A DNA stretch of 64,000 nucleotides. It comes from Bradyrhizobium sp. Ai1a-2. GTDB lineage: Bacteria > Pseudomonadota > Alphaproteobacteria > Rhizobiales > Xanthobacteraceae. The position numbers were made by a program, and so were the translations under genes. Numbering within the stretch: position 1 is the stretch's first letter; each line of letters opens with the position of its first letter. Positions 17,942-26,869 of this stretch are shown here, one piece after another. Under the pieces are notes generated by a model, which worked only from the letters and a program-made list of their open reading frames with translations, was not told the origin of the DNA and searched no databases. The stretch spans positions 1-64,000 of the forward strand of contig NZ_AUEZ01000043.1 in assembly GCF_000426245.1 (NCBI RefSeq). The letters are read 5' to 3'.

Positions 17942-19219
17942 TCACCTGCCCTTCGCCGCTGTCTGAACGTCCTGATACGGCTTAAGCACCAGATCCTTCG
18001 AAACAATCACGCGCAGCGGCCATCCCGGGCGGACCGTGATCGTCGGCTGCACGTCGAGCTCGCGCTCCACCAGGCGCTGTCCCGCACGATTAGTCGTTTG
18101 CTGCGTGCTTTCCCGCAGCGCCTTCACGAGATCGCTCCCGTCGTTGCCAATCGATAGCTGCGTCCCCACCCCGATCAAGGTCGCCAACGCCACCCCCTTG
18201 AGCAACTGCCAGGTATGGAAGTCGACCTGGTCCTCGAGCCCGGCATAGCCTGCAACGTCGGTAGCCGGAAGGTTCTCGATCACGATCGAATTGCCGTTCG
18301 GCAGGATGAGCCGGCTCCAGACGACCAGCGCCCGCTTCTGACCAAAGGCGACGACGCTATCGTACTTGCCCACAATTCTCGTCCCCTGCGGGATCAAGAG
18401 ATGCTCTCCCGTCACCGTGTCGTAGACGTTCTCGGTGACCTGACCGATCGTGGCGCCAGGCAAGTCCGAATTCAGTCCCGTGACGAGGCTCGCCGGAATG
18501 ATCGACCCCGCCATCACCGCATAGGTGGACGGTGCTGGCTTGAGCGCATGGGGATTGGTGGTTTCGGTGTCGGCTTTCGCTCCCACGAAGGCGAGTTTTC
18601 GCGCCTGCGACGAGGGGATGATTTCGCTGGAGCGGTCGATCATCGCCTGTGCCGTCTTTGCAAGTTCCGCAGCGGATGGCCCCGTATCGGGCGTTGAAGG
18701 CCGGAACGCGGATGGCGAAGCGGCCGGCACTTCGGCCGTAGCTGCCTGCTTGCGCTTGTCCTGCTTCTCCGACAGGCGGATGAACAAGCCTGATTCCTTT
18801 GCTTGCTGAGCAATCCGCGTCTGCCGGACCCGCTCGGTCCGTTCGGCGTCTTCCTCCGGGTTGGTCCGGAAGCCAGCCTCCGATGCCACGCCGGCCTTCT
18901 TCTCGTTTTCGGCAAAGGCCCGGCCGATATCTCCAGGCGACGGCGGTCCAAGCCGCGGCGTCGATGGCGGCAACTCCTCATAGGACTTTGGCAACTTGCT
19001 CAAGCCCTCGGCGGTCTGCTTGCGATCGGTATTGTAGAGCTCCGTCCGCTCCGACTGCTTGAAGGAGTGCGGCCGGAGCGCAACGAGTGTCGCCCCGCCA
19101 ACGAACAGCGCCGCTACGGCGCAGCCGATCATGAGGGCGCGCCTGTTGAGGCGCCGAACGGGCCGCGGACGTGCTCGCAGTTCCAGCGGCTCCGGATCCT
19201 GATCCGATCCTGTGGTCAT
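17942..19219 (-). CDS. trbI: TrbI, type IV secretion/conjugal transfer protein (VirB10-like)
   Basis: A 425-residue protein from the ATG at 19219, which overlaps the trbG stop (ATGA). The N-terminus is cytoplasmic and Arg/Pro-rich. One membrane helix follows (MIGCAVAALFVGGATLVAL, about 30-48), then a Pro/Ser-rich periplasmic spacer, then the TrbI/VirB10 C-terminal beta-barrel domain (AGSIIPASLVTGLNSDLPG, TVTGEHLLIPQGTRIVG). It would span the envelope and link the inner and outer membrane parts of the mating channel. It looks intact, but with trbB-F deleted it probably has no function here. Confidence 0.9.
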   Translation of the reverse strand: MTTGSDQDPEPLELRARPRPVRRLNRRALMIGCAVAALFVGGATLVALRPHSFKQSERTELYNTDRKQTAEGLSKLPKSYEELPPSTPRLGPPSPGDIGRAFAENEKKAGVASEAGFRTNPEEDAERTERVRQTRIAQQAKESGLFIRLSEKQDKRKQAATAEVPAASPSAFRPSTPDTGPSAAELAKTAQAMIDRSSEIIPSSQARKLAFVGAKADTETTNPHALKPAPSTYAVMAGSIIPASLVTGLNSDLPGATIGQVTENVYDTVTGEHLLIPQGTRIVGKYDSVVAFGQKRALVVWSRLILPNGNSIVIENLPATDVAGYAGLEDQVDFHTWQLLKGVALATLIGVGTQLSIGNDGSDLVKALRESTQQTTNRAGQRLVERELDVQPTITVRPGWPLRVIVSKDLVLKPYQDVQTAAKGR

Positions 19220-19701
19220 GAGGCACTCCCAGTGCTGAAGACCTGCGACACTGGCCGCGCGTCGATACGAATGATCCGGACGATACGCTGCGGATCTTCG
19301 CCAAGGCGAAGCTCGGCGGCGCCGAACATCCGATCGACGATGTAGTAGGAGCCGCGGACCCGGTAGTTGACGAGGTTCGGCCGGCCATCGGCTCCGGCGA
19401 CGAACAAGGGCGGCGCCTCTCCTTGAGACAGGCCGGATGGCATCTGGATATAGACCTTTCGGCCGTCGTCGAAGGCGCGCAGTGGCCGCCACGGCGGATC
19501 GTCCCCTTCAATGCGATAGCGGAAATTCAGGCTGTCGAGCCGGACGCCGCGGTCGGCGACCCGCTCTTCGCTTTGCTGGGCGGCGACGTTCTGCTTGTGA
19601 AGGGCGACGAGCGTATCGGTCGGATAGGTCCAAGAGATGGACGCCATATAGGTCTGCTTCGTCGAGACCAACTCAAGGTGATAGGCACGTCGGTCGGTTA
19701 A
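19216..19701 (-). pseudogene. trbG: trbG, 5'-truncated (VirB9-like)
   Basis: Only the C-terminal half of TrbG remains: LTDRRAYHLEL, then YMASISWTYP, LNFRYRIEGDDPPWRP and VNYRVRGSYYIVDRMF. An in-frame stop (19702-19704) stands immediately upstream of LTDRRAY, and the sequence beyond has no TrbG character. Normal TrbG proteins are roughly twice as long and carry a signal peptide. The break at about 19702 marks a deletion junction that also removed the genes expected between traF and trbG. Confidence 0.85.
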
Positions 19702-19879
19702 TCAACAACGCTATGGTCCGAAGCAGTCGTCTCGGAGGTTCTGTCAGTTCTGACAGCTCTACCTTGGAAGACCTTGCCCGCTGGCGTCACGCGCGATGCT
19801 TCCGATCACGGCTTGAGCCGGTGGAAAACGCGACGGGCGCGCGCCTTAACTCAGACGCGCGCCCATCGTCGCCTACCGT

Positions 19880-20419
19880 TCACATGTCCGGATTCCAGGT
19901 CCAGAGCGGCCGTGCCACGCCCAGAATGTCGCAGCGAAGAACCGGTCCGAAGTACCGCGAGTCGAACGAGTGCGGGTGCGGCTGCAGCAGGAAGTACTCT
20001 CCCTCGACGAGCCTCATGCAGCCGTTCCAGGAAGGGAGTGGCGCTCCCCGCTTGTCCTTCTCCAGTACTTCAGCAACGACCTTGCCGTTGATGGAGATGG
20101 CGTCGATCGGCTCCTTCGTGCGACAGACTTCGTCTCCACCGAGGCCTTCGACCCGCTTCAGAAGTGGCACCGGCGACGGCAGGATGCTGTGCGCAACGAT
20201 CAGAAGTTCGATTGCGGCGGTCGGCTTGTAGACGGCGAGTTCACCGCGTCCCGGCAATCGCTGATCCAAATAGTAGAAGCCCAGCTGCGCGCTGCCCGAG
20301 GCATTGTAGATGAGGAGCGGCACCGCGGGCGCGGAGGACATCAGAAGTGCGATGATGCCGGCGCACATCGCCGACAGGACGGTGGCCTGGCGCCACAGCT
20401 TAGTGTGATTAATCCTCAT
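19880..20419 (-). CDS. traF: TraF-type conjugative transfer signal peptidase (S26 family)
   Basis: A 179-residue protein from the ATG at 20419. It has an N-terminal membrane helix (ATVLSAMCAGIIALLMSS), then the catalytic Ser region YNASGSAQLGFYYL, and the catalytic Lys region PLLKRVEGLGGDEV, followed by FLLQPHPHSFDSRYFGPV, the usual S26 end. In RP4-type systems TraF processes and cyclises pilin. It overlaps the excisionase-like gene by 11 bases. The relaxase normally found next to it is missing. Confidence 0.85.
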   Translation of the reverse strand: MRINHTKLWRQATVLSAMCAGIIALLMSSAPAVPLLIYNASGSAQLGFYYLDQRLPGRGELAVYKPTAAIELLIVAHSILPSPVPLLKRVEGLGGDEVCRTKEPIDAISINGKVVAEVLEKDKRGAPLPSWNGCMRLVEGEYFLLQPHPHSFDSRYFGPVLRCDILGVARPLWTWNPDM

Positions 20420-20627
20420 CCGACGTCGACCTCCGCTTGTTGGCCTTCGACCATTCCACGAGGTCTTCGATGTGGTAGCGGACATAGCGCCCGTGCTTAC
20501 GGTATTCAGGCCCTCTGCCGTGGACCCGCATTTTCTCCAGCGTGTTCTTGGTGAGGCGCAGCCAGGCGGCTGCTTCCACCGTGTTGAGGAACGGCTTGTC
20601 CGGTTCCTTGTCGTCAGTTTTCGTCAT
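20409..20627 (-). CDS. RdfS-like excisionase / helix-turn-helix DNA-binding protein
   Basis: A 72-residue protein (ATG at 20627) of the MerR/excisionase HTH_17 type: LNTVEAAAWLRLTKNTLEKMRVHGRGPEYRKHGRYVRYHIEDLVEW. In ICEMlSym-type elements the recombination directionality factor RdfS has this size and fold and lies directly before traF, the same order as here. It would promote excision with a tyrosine integrase (not in the window) and drive transfer genes. Confidence 0.7.
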   Translation of the reverse strand: MTKTDDKEPDKPFLNTVEAAAWLRLTKNTLEKMRVHGRGPEYRKHGRYVRYHIEDLVEWSKANKRRSTSDED

Positions 20628-20834
20628 CAGTCCAACGTCCCCTTTCGCATCTCGCACAACCACGAGATGCAAGAGGAAGCATCGTCAGATCAGGCGAGGT
20701 TTGGGGAGTGGCGAAGGCTGTGACCGTTGCTCCGCCATCCCGCGCGAGCCAAGCTGGTCAAGCAAAGATGGCGCGGTCGGCTAGCACGACTAGCACAATA
20801 TTCTTTCAAGCGAGCGCTTCGACGGAAGAATGTT

Positions 20835-21653
20835 CTAGCCGAGGAGGTCCCGATAGCCGCCTTTCATCAATTCATTGCCTTTAGCGACAAGTCGTCGCAC
20901 GCGGTCCTTCAGAAACTGACTTGGCCCTTGCCAGTCCTCGGCGACCTTGCTCTCGCCGAAGAGAGTGATCGCAATCTGGCGATAGGTTTTTCCCATCAGG
21001 CTTTCATCGAGCGCTGTCAGTGCATGCTGCAGACGCTCGTTGCTTGTGCACATTAGCACCTGTCCAAGCTGAGGCGCGGGTTCGGTGAGGCGCTGAAGGC
21101 GACTGAGGAGTTCGGCATGATTTGAGATGTCACCGAGGTCGCGCAGCTCGAAGACAGGCACAAACGGCGCAGTCAGCACTTGGAGGCCCCGGATTTCGAG
21201 GGGAACATGAAGTCCCCTGCCCCTCAGCAGCACCCGTGAAATACCATCGGTGCCGACCACGGCGCACCGGTCGGCCTTGAAGTCGGAAAGGCGATAGACC
21301 TTCTCGTCCTCATCCCCGCTCGGCGTCCGCGCGTTCAACCGCACCACCCGCTTGTGCGCGTTTGCATGCCAGAATACCGGCGCCTTATCGAGCCCGAGCC
21401 CGGGATGTGCGAACGCATGAAGGCCCCATTTCTCCGCGCGCGGAAACCGCCGCGGCAGGCGCAGAAGCTGAGTACCGTCGTTGAGCGTCACACACGATAA
21501 ATGCCTTGGCACGGAGCGTCGCCACTCGACGACGTAGTCCCTGTTCCGGCGCAAGAACTCCCACGCCCAGCCGCAGCCATCGTGGCACACGGGGTCGCGG
21601 GAAGCAGCTTGATCCCGAGAATACCGGCACGACGCGGACACCAGATCGTTCAA
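20835..21653 (-). CDS. FseA-like activator (DUF6499-DUF2285)
   Basis: A 272-residue regulator. The N-terminal WAWEFLRRNRDYVVEWRR is the DUF6499-type segment; the C-terminal half (HALTALDESLMGKTYRQIAITLFG ... FLKDRVRRLVAKG) is DUF2285, a divergent helix-turn-helix. In ICEMlSymR7A the FseA activator of rdfS is produced by joining two frames through programmed frameshifting; here both parts are in one uninterrupted frame. The gene sits just upstream of the RdfS-like gene, its expected target. Confidence 0.75.
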   Translation of the reverse strand: MNDLVSASCRYSRDQAASRDPVCHDGCGWAWEFLRRNRDYVVEWRRSVPRHLSCVTLNDGTQLLRLPRRFPRAEKWGLHAFAHPGLGLDKAPVFWHANAHKRVVRLNARTPSGDEDEKVYRLSDFKADRCAVVGTDGISRVLLRGRGLHVPLEIRGLQVLTAPFVPVFELRDLGDISNHAELLSRLQRLTEPAPQLGQVLMCTSNERLQHALTALDESLMGKTYRQIAITLFGESKVAEDWQGPSQFLKDRVRRLVAKGNELMKGGYRDLLG

Positions 21654-21749
21654 CAGGCCACATCTCGCGTTTGTTCTGGCTGCGTTTCAACCCCCAATTG
21701 TGGCAAGAGAACGGCCCCCGCAAGCGGCGCTTGCGAGGGCCAATCGGCG

Positions 21750-22073
21750 TCAGTCCGCGGGATTCCAGATCAGGGCGAACACGCTGTCGTCGTCTTGGCC
21801 GGCGGCGCGGCCGAGATTGGCGTAGAGCTTGCGCGGACCGAACTCTGGCGCCGCCAGCGACAGGCTCACATACTCCTTGCGGCTGTTCTCGCCTCGGCGG
21901 ATCCAGCCTGCGCCGATCTCAACGCCCTGGGTGAAGACGCGGAAGTCGGGATGGGTCTCGGCGCTCTTGTCCCGGTTCGGGATGATGTCGATGTCGGCAC
22001 GGATCGAGACAGTCTTGAGCTGGCCCTTGTAGCTGCCGTTGTCGTTCTTGGTGACGTATCCGATTGCGGTCAT
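21750..22073 (-). CDS. DUF736 family protein
   Basis: A 107-residue protein (ATG at 22073, AAAGAGGACAAG ribosome site upstream) starting MTAIGYVTKNDNGSYKGQLK and containing HPDFRVF, AGWIRRGE and YVSLSLAAPEFGPRKLYANLG. DUF736 proteins are small cargo/backbone proteins common on rhizobial conjugative elements and plasmids; their biochemical role is not established. Intact; a second, broken copy lies head-to-head at about 22386-22680. Confidence 0.85.
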   Translation of the reverse strand: MTAIGYVTKNDNGSYKGQLKTVSIRADIDIIPNRDKSAETHPDFRVFTQGVEIGAGWIRRGENSRKEYVSLSLAAPEFGPRKLYANLGRAAGQDDDSVFALIWNPAD

Positions 22074-22309
22074 GGTCTTGTCCTCTTTGGTTGTTCGCGA
22101 GGAGCCGATCCCCTCGCGATGGCGAGACCGTGATGGGAAGCGAAACGCCTTCGAACCCGCGCCCTTCGCGGGGCGGAGCGCATGCGGAGCACCTGAGCTA
22201 ACAGCTTTTTTGAAGCGAAGCGGCCGCGAGGAGCCGGACTTGTCCGGCGGAGAAAAAAGCTGGCGGCGAGGGTTTTGGCAGGCGGAGCGCTTCCCATAGG
22301 TCTCTTCGC

Positions 22310-22680
22310 CACGCGCAGGGAGATCGGACCCGCACACAACCACAGAGGAAAAGACCCGGCCGATCGGCCGCCAGAAGACGCGACGGAAGCTACAAGGGCC
22401 AGCTCAAGACTGTCTCGATCCTGGCCAGAGATTGCCGGATCGATCGGGGCGAGAATGCCGGGACCCATCCCGACTTCCGCGTCTTTATCCGGAGTCTCGA
22501 TATCGACTCGAGCCTGGATTCAAGCGGCGAGAGCAGCGGCAAGGGAGCATGTGAGCCTGTCGCTGGCGGCGCCAGAGTTCGGTCCGCGCAAGCTCTACGC
22601 CAATCTCGGTTGCGACGTTGACGGAGACAGCGCTTTGCGAGTTTGCCAGGCTGGGAAGCCTGCGGACTGATGCCGATCGG
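22310..22680 (+). pseudogene. Decayed second copy of DUF736
   Basis: In the frame at 22386, the plus strand reads GSYKGQLKTVSI, then later HPDFRVF, and in another frame EHVSLSLAAPEFGPRKLYAN (about 22550-22610), the same blocks as the intact gene. The start region (MTAIGYVTKND) is deleted and the reading frame changes at least once, so no working protein is made. Confidence 0.8.
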
Positions 22681-22887
22681 CCTTTGAGCGTGCTTGCGGG
22701 GGCCGTTCTCTTGCCCAGGCCACGCATTCGCCGAGAGGAGAAAAGACTCGAACGATCGAAGGCGGACGCGTTGAATGTCTAGAATGTCAATCTTGTAATT
22801 CGGTGTTACACTTTTTCTTGCGCGTGCCGATTCTGAAGGTCCGCGCGTATTGATTGGTTCATCTTTCCAAGCATTGACGGAGGGCTC

Positions 22888-22953
22888 ATGGCCAAGAAAG
22901 CGAAGAAGGCGAAGAAGACCACGGCGAAAAAAGCCAAGAAGAAAAAGAAGTAG
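22888..22953 (+). CDS. 21-residue Lys/Ala-rich micro-protein (histone-H1-tail-like)
   Basis: ATG at 22888 with GGAGGG 4-9 bases upstream. The peptide is M-A-K-K followed by repeated AKKAKK-type blocks with one TTAKK interruption, ending in five lysines, and contains only M, A, K and T. Such peptides resemble the lysine-rich tails of histone-H1-like and HU-like nucleoid proteins and would bind DNA or RNA non-specifically. A strong terminator follows at 23063. Too short for standard gene callers; the clear ribosome site and terminator argue that it is real. Confidence 0.5.
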   Translation: MAKKAKKAKKTTAKKAKKKKK

Positions 22954-23499
22954 GTCTTTCGCTGACGAGCCTCGTTCCTACCTGGATATCTCTACCGCGC
23001 CTTTGACTCTGCGCGAGGTCGATTGAGCCACGTGGGCGGGAACGGGTCGCGCTGATGGCGAAGCCGGATCGCAAGCGCCGTTTTGCGCGACGCGGTCCGG
23101 CTTTTATTTTTGCGGGATGAAACGCGCAGATCGGTGCGGCCGGGTGAGCGTCCCGCGCCGTAAGCCTCAATCCGTCAGTTGAGCCCGCTCCCCACGCTCG
23201 GCAAGAGCCGCGACAGCAACACAGCGGTGGACGTCAGCGCCGACAAGCAGACGGCGGCTTGAGCGAGGCAGATGCGCCTGAGCTTCACCGAATGGGGCTC
23301 AGGAAATCCCCTGAACGGGCTTACCATCGTCGGCTCCATGATGCGGGGGCAGCATTGGCTTGGAGTCGAGCTATAGGATGAGTCGCGGCCGTGCCGGCCG
23401 GCTATATTTGCGGCCCCCCAGATTGACTCCGAGGCGACTCGGCACGCGCAAAACGGGGGCGCGAGGCAAGCCCTCGCGCCCGAATCGAACCGCTTAAAC
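22954..23499. other. Stretch without a supported gene
   Basis: Apart from the terminator at 23063-23111 nothing firm was seen. A minus-strand frame at 23175-23507 contains MEPTMVSPFRGFPEPHSVKLRR followed by a hydrophobic stretch, which might be a tiny membrane peptide, but no ribosome site or family supports it. Confidence 0.35.
23063..23111 (+). terminator. Rho-independent terminator
   Basis: GCCGGATCGC (23063-23072) pairs with GCGGTCCGGC (23092-23101) with one G-T wobble, followed directly by TTTTATTTTT. It would end the transcript carrying the Lys-rich micro-protein. Confidence 0.7.
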
Positions 23500-25237
23500 T
23501 CAGGCAAACAAAGCGTTAATGCCCTCTGCCGTGCGGGCGATTTCGAAGGCCTTGTTGGGGTCGTAATGGCTTGGCGGAAACGCCATGTAGCGTGGCACGA
23601 AGCCCTCCACGCGCTCCCGTCCCTCGCCGTTCAGGCAGTCGCGAATGATCTTCTTCTGCACCTTGCCGGTCTCGGAGACATTGCCGTCAGCCGTCGCCTG
23701 GCCCACGAGTTCAGCAAGTAGCGCATTGATCGCGGCGCGGTCCTTAAGCAGGTCGAGGAAGGCGTCGTCCAGTTTCCACCACCGCGTGACGTCGGGCTTG
23801 ATCACGAGGCCCGCGGCCTCTGTCAGCGCCGATCCTGCGGCAAGCGTCTCGGCCATTGCGAGCGCGATGACCTTGAGCACCGCATCGTCAGGCAGCGCCA
23901 GCAGCCGGGCAAACAGGCTTGCCCCTGTATGGGCATCGCCATTGCCGCGTGTGAGGGTGCTGTAATAGCTCTTCTCGATCTGGAGCAGGTCCGAGCACAG
24001 CGTCGCGCTCGGCCGTCAGCGCGGCCTGCGCGGGGCTACCAGCAAGGCTTTCCGCGGTCGTATCCTTGTCAGCGCGCTGCGGATCGGGCTTGACGCTCCA
24101 AAGCGGAGAGCCCGCGATCATGTGGGCGGCAGCAAGGCGCAGCGCGATGGCCGGATGAGCGAGCAGCTCGGCGCGGACGATGGCATGCCGGTGCAGTGCC
24201 AGATAGTTCTCGGCAGCCTTGGTCAGCTCGGCCTTTGCGGCGGACGTCCCACGCTCGCCATCGCCTCCCCGGCGATCTTCATCGGCGGTGTGCGCGTTCT
24301 CGTAGGCCCGGTAGCCTTGATGGATTTCGACCTCGCCATTGGCTCGGACCTCGATGAAGGCCTCACCGCCCTCCTCCAGCTCGGCTTCGTCGTATTGCCA
24401 TGCCGGGAAGCGCGTTCCCTTGTCGAGCACGGTGACCGTCCACCCTTGTCCCGCTAGCTCATCCCGCAGGTTAGCTATGGCTGCATTCTGCAAGGCCCAG
24501 AAGGCGTCGGCATCGGCGAAGTAGCTGACGTCGCCGAAGAGGTCGGCGATCATAGCGCCCTTGTACGCATCGAGCCGAAACCTCGCCACGCTGGTTGCGA
24601 TCTGGTCGGTGCCGAACAGCCATTGCTTGAGATCACGGCCTCGTGGGGCGCCTTCGTCGCTTGCCGGGTCCTTCTCGGCCGCAAATGCTGTGACCCAGTC
24701 CTTCTGCTGGCGCCGCGTGGCGGAGGCGAGCAATTGCAGCTCCTCGGCTTCGATCTCGCCGTCGCGGTACGCGTCCTTGATGGCGCTGTGGAGCGAAGCG
24801 AGCGCAAGGCGCTGTTTGACATAGCGTTCGGTCTGGCCGAACGTCCGCGCGATCTCGGCGACGCTGCGGCCCTGTTTGAGGAGCTTGGCGAAGGCCTCGT
24901 ATTCCTCAAGTTCATCCATGCCGGCGCGCGCCACGTTCTCGATCAGGGATGCTTCCATGGCGTCCGCATCGCTGTCGCCGACGGCGACCGCGCAGGGCAG
25001 CAAGACCTCGCAGGTCGCGACACCCTGCTCTTCGGCGACCTTGCTTGCCGCGAAGTAGCGGCGCCTGCCCGCGACGATCTCGAACGTCTCGCCGTGAGGC
25101 CGAACCAGCAAGGGTTGCAGGACGCCGCGTGCGCGGATCGACGGCAGGATATCGGAGATGTCGGGGGCTTTCCGGCTGTGACGGACGTTGACGCTTGCGA
25201 TCTTGAGATCGCTCAGGGCGATGTTGCGCAGTTCCAT
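23500..25237 (-). pseudogene. ParB/RepB/Spo0J-family protein, frameshifted near the C-terminus
   Basis: The N-terminus has the ParB nuclease-like domain (VNVRHSRKAP ... IRARGVLQPLLVRP ... FEIVAGRRRYFAA, then EASLIENVARAGMDELEEYEAF) and a partition-type HTH (SVAEIARTFGQTERYVKQRLAL). These long ParB-like proteins are common on rhizobial conjugative elements. At 23991-23992 one extra C breaks the frame: removing it restores ERDAVLDLLQIEKSYYSTL and joins the C-terminal 126-residue part (AMAETLAAGSALTEA ... RWWKLDDAFLDLL). The full protein would be about 578 residues. The first 400 or more residues could still be made. Confidence 0.85.
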
Positions 25238-25394
25238 TTTGGTTTCCTTTTGCTTGCAGAGACGGGCTCGGCTAGTTGCGTGGGGGCCTCGTCGAGAGCC
25301 CGATGTCGAGAGGCGTTGGGGGTGTCGGCTTGCGAGCCGCGGCGGCTGGCCCGAGCCGCTGGCGCGGACGCGACGCGGAGGACGTCGGCCGCAG

Positions 25395-26414
25395 CTAACC
25401 TGCGGTTCTCATCTCGCCCGCGGGCATTGGCGTGTGCTGGTCATCGAGCCGAGGCAACTCGGCCTCGTGTTCGTGCGCGGCGGCGGAGATGTCGCCTCCG
25501 AACGCAAGCAGGAAATCGGCGGCCTTGCTCGCCTTGCTGGCGGCGCGGAAGATCGCGCGGTTATCCTCGCGCAGCACTTTCAGCCATGAGCCCAGATAGT
25601 CGGCGTGGCGGACGGAGGGTCTGATGGACAGGACAGCGCAAACGAAGGCTGCCGTCAGTTCGGCGACCAGTTCTTCATGGGCATAGGGCTTTGAGCCAAA
25701 GTTGCCGCAGAGGTCGCGGTTCAAGCGGCGCGGATGGCCGGTCCAGTGCCCAAGCTCATGAAACAGCGTTCGGTAGTAGTTGATCTGATCGAAAAAGGCC
25801 GGTTGCGGCGGGATGTGGACCGTATCGTCCGATGGTTGGTAGAAGGCCTTGGCGCCGCCGATGCGGACATCAGCGAGCGTCGCGGCGGCCAGTGCTTCGG
25901 CTTGCGGCACGATCTCACGCTCGGGCAACCGCGGCCGAGCGACGATGCAGTGATCCGGCAGGTTGTCGCATTGATCGACGTTGAAAACCGTGTAGCGGCG
26001 GAGAAACGGAACGGACGCCTCTTCATTTGCCGGCTGGTCATGACTGGCGCTGGTCGCGCCGCCCTGCTCGCGCTTGGGAACGAAGCGATCGGCATAACAA
26101 ACGGTGACGCCGTGTTCACCCTTGCGCACGGTGCCGCCGAGGCTGGAGGCTTGGCGGAAGGTGAGCCACCGTTGGGAGGCAAAGCCGCATTCAAACAGCC
26201 GGCCCCAGAGGATCAGGACGTTTATCCCGGAATAAGCCTTGCCGGTTGCCGCATTCCGCGGCAGTGCAAAGGCCTGATTGCCGCCCCCACTCCCCCAAGG
26301 ACGGGCCCAAGGAAAGACACCCGCCTCAAGATCAGCAATGATGTGGGCTGTAATCTCCTCGTAGAGACTTGCTTTCGGCTTGGTCGCGTTGTTGTCCGAT
26401 GAACGCTTGGGCAT
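25395..26414 (-). CDS. ArdC-like antirestriction / zincin protein
   Basis: A 339-residue protein from the ATG at 26414. The N-terminal ArdC-type ssDNA-binding domain is ASLYEEITAHIIADLEAGVFPWARPW ... GKAYSGINVLILW. The C-terminal metallopeptidase motif is FHELGHWTGH (HExxH plus a further His) with a downstream EELVAELTAAFV. ArdC proteins coat incoming single-stranded DNA and blunt restriction during conjugation. It fits the conjugative-element backbone and lies upstream of the ParB-like gene on the same strand. Confidence 0.85.
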   Translation of the reverse strand: MPKRSSDNNATKPKASLYEEITAHIIADLEAGVFPWARPWGSGGGNQAFALPRNAATGKAYSGINVLILWGRLFECGFASQRWLTFRQASSLGGTVRKGEHGVTVCYADRFVPKREQGGATSASHDQPANEEASVPFLRRYTVFNVDQCDNLPDHCIVARPRLPEREIVPQAEALAAATLADVRIGGAKAFYQPSDDTVHIPPQPAFFDQINYYRTLFHELGHWTGHPRRLNRDLCGNFGSKPYAHEELVAELTAAFVCAVLSIRPSVRHADYLGSWLKVLREDNRAIFRAASKASKAADFLLAFGGDISAAAHEHEAELPRLDDQHTPMPAGEMRTAG

Positions 26415-26869
26415 GACGATCTCCGTTCCCTTCTCTTCCGCGTCCTGCCCCCGGAAGGCGGGGTGGGCGGCGAAGAGCGACCGGACAGCCCCGAACTCTG
26501 AGGCGGGACGCACCGGAACGGCCGGAGCGACAGCGGAGGACCGCGCTACGCAAGCAATCGTCATTTCGAACTGTGAGGAAGCGCGGTTGCGGCCCGCCGG
26601 TTCGGGGCTATACGGGAGCGCCGCCCACCGCGCCTGCCGGGGCAACAAAATGCGCCGGCCGCCTGCGGCCGGCTCAATAAGGAGCTGTTGTTTCGTCCTG
26701 TCGGACTGCTCGCGATGCTGGGCGACTTATTCGTTAGAGATGAACGCGTGAGCGCGAGCGTCAATTCAAGCGCGGTGTCTCCGCCAGGGATCGAAGCCGA
26801 AGGCCGAGACCGCGAAGCGGGCTCGGTTCACGAGAGCCCGGCCCGCAAGCAACGCTGGCGGGAGGCGGC
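26415..26869. other. Non-coding stretch, nothing recognised
   Basis: About 450 bases upstream of the ArdC-like gene. It must contain that gene's promoter. No convincing gene, repeat or RNA was seen. Confidence 0.4.

Larger units (their letters stand above)
21702..22725. repeat. Inverted duplication carrying DUF736 and its flanks
   Basis: Two arms, about 21702-22240 and 22245-22725, are imperfect inverted copies. The left arm carries the intact DUF736 gene (minus); the right arm carries a decayed copy (plus). Matching blocks include the gene bodies, the upstream run around 'AACCA(C/A)AGAGGA(C/A)AAGACC', and the downstream run TGCGGGGGCCGTTCTCTTGCC. The centre has a perfect hairpin GCCGGAC-TT-GTCCGGC (22233-22248) flanked by CAGCTTTTTT/AAAAAAGCTG (22202-22211, 22253-22262). 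Confidence 0.8.
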
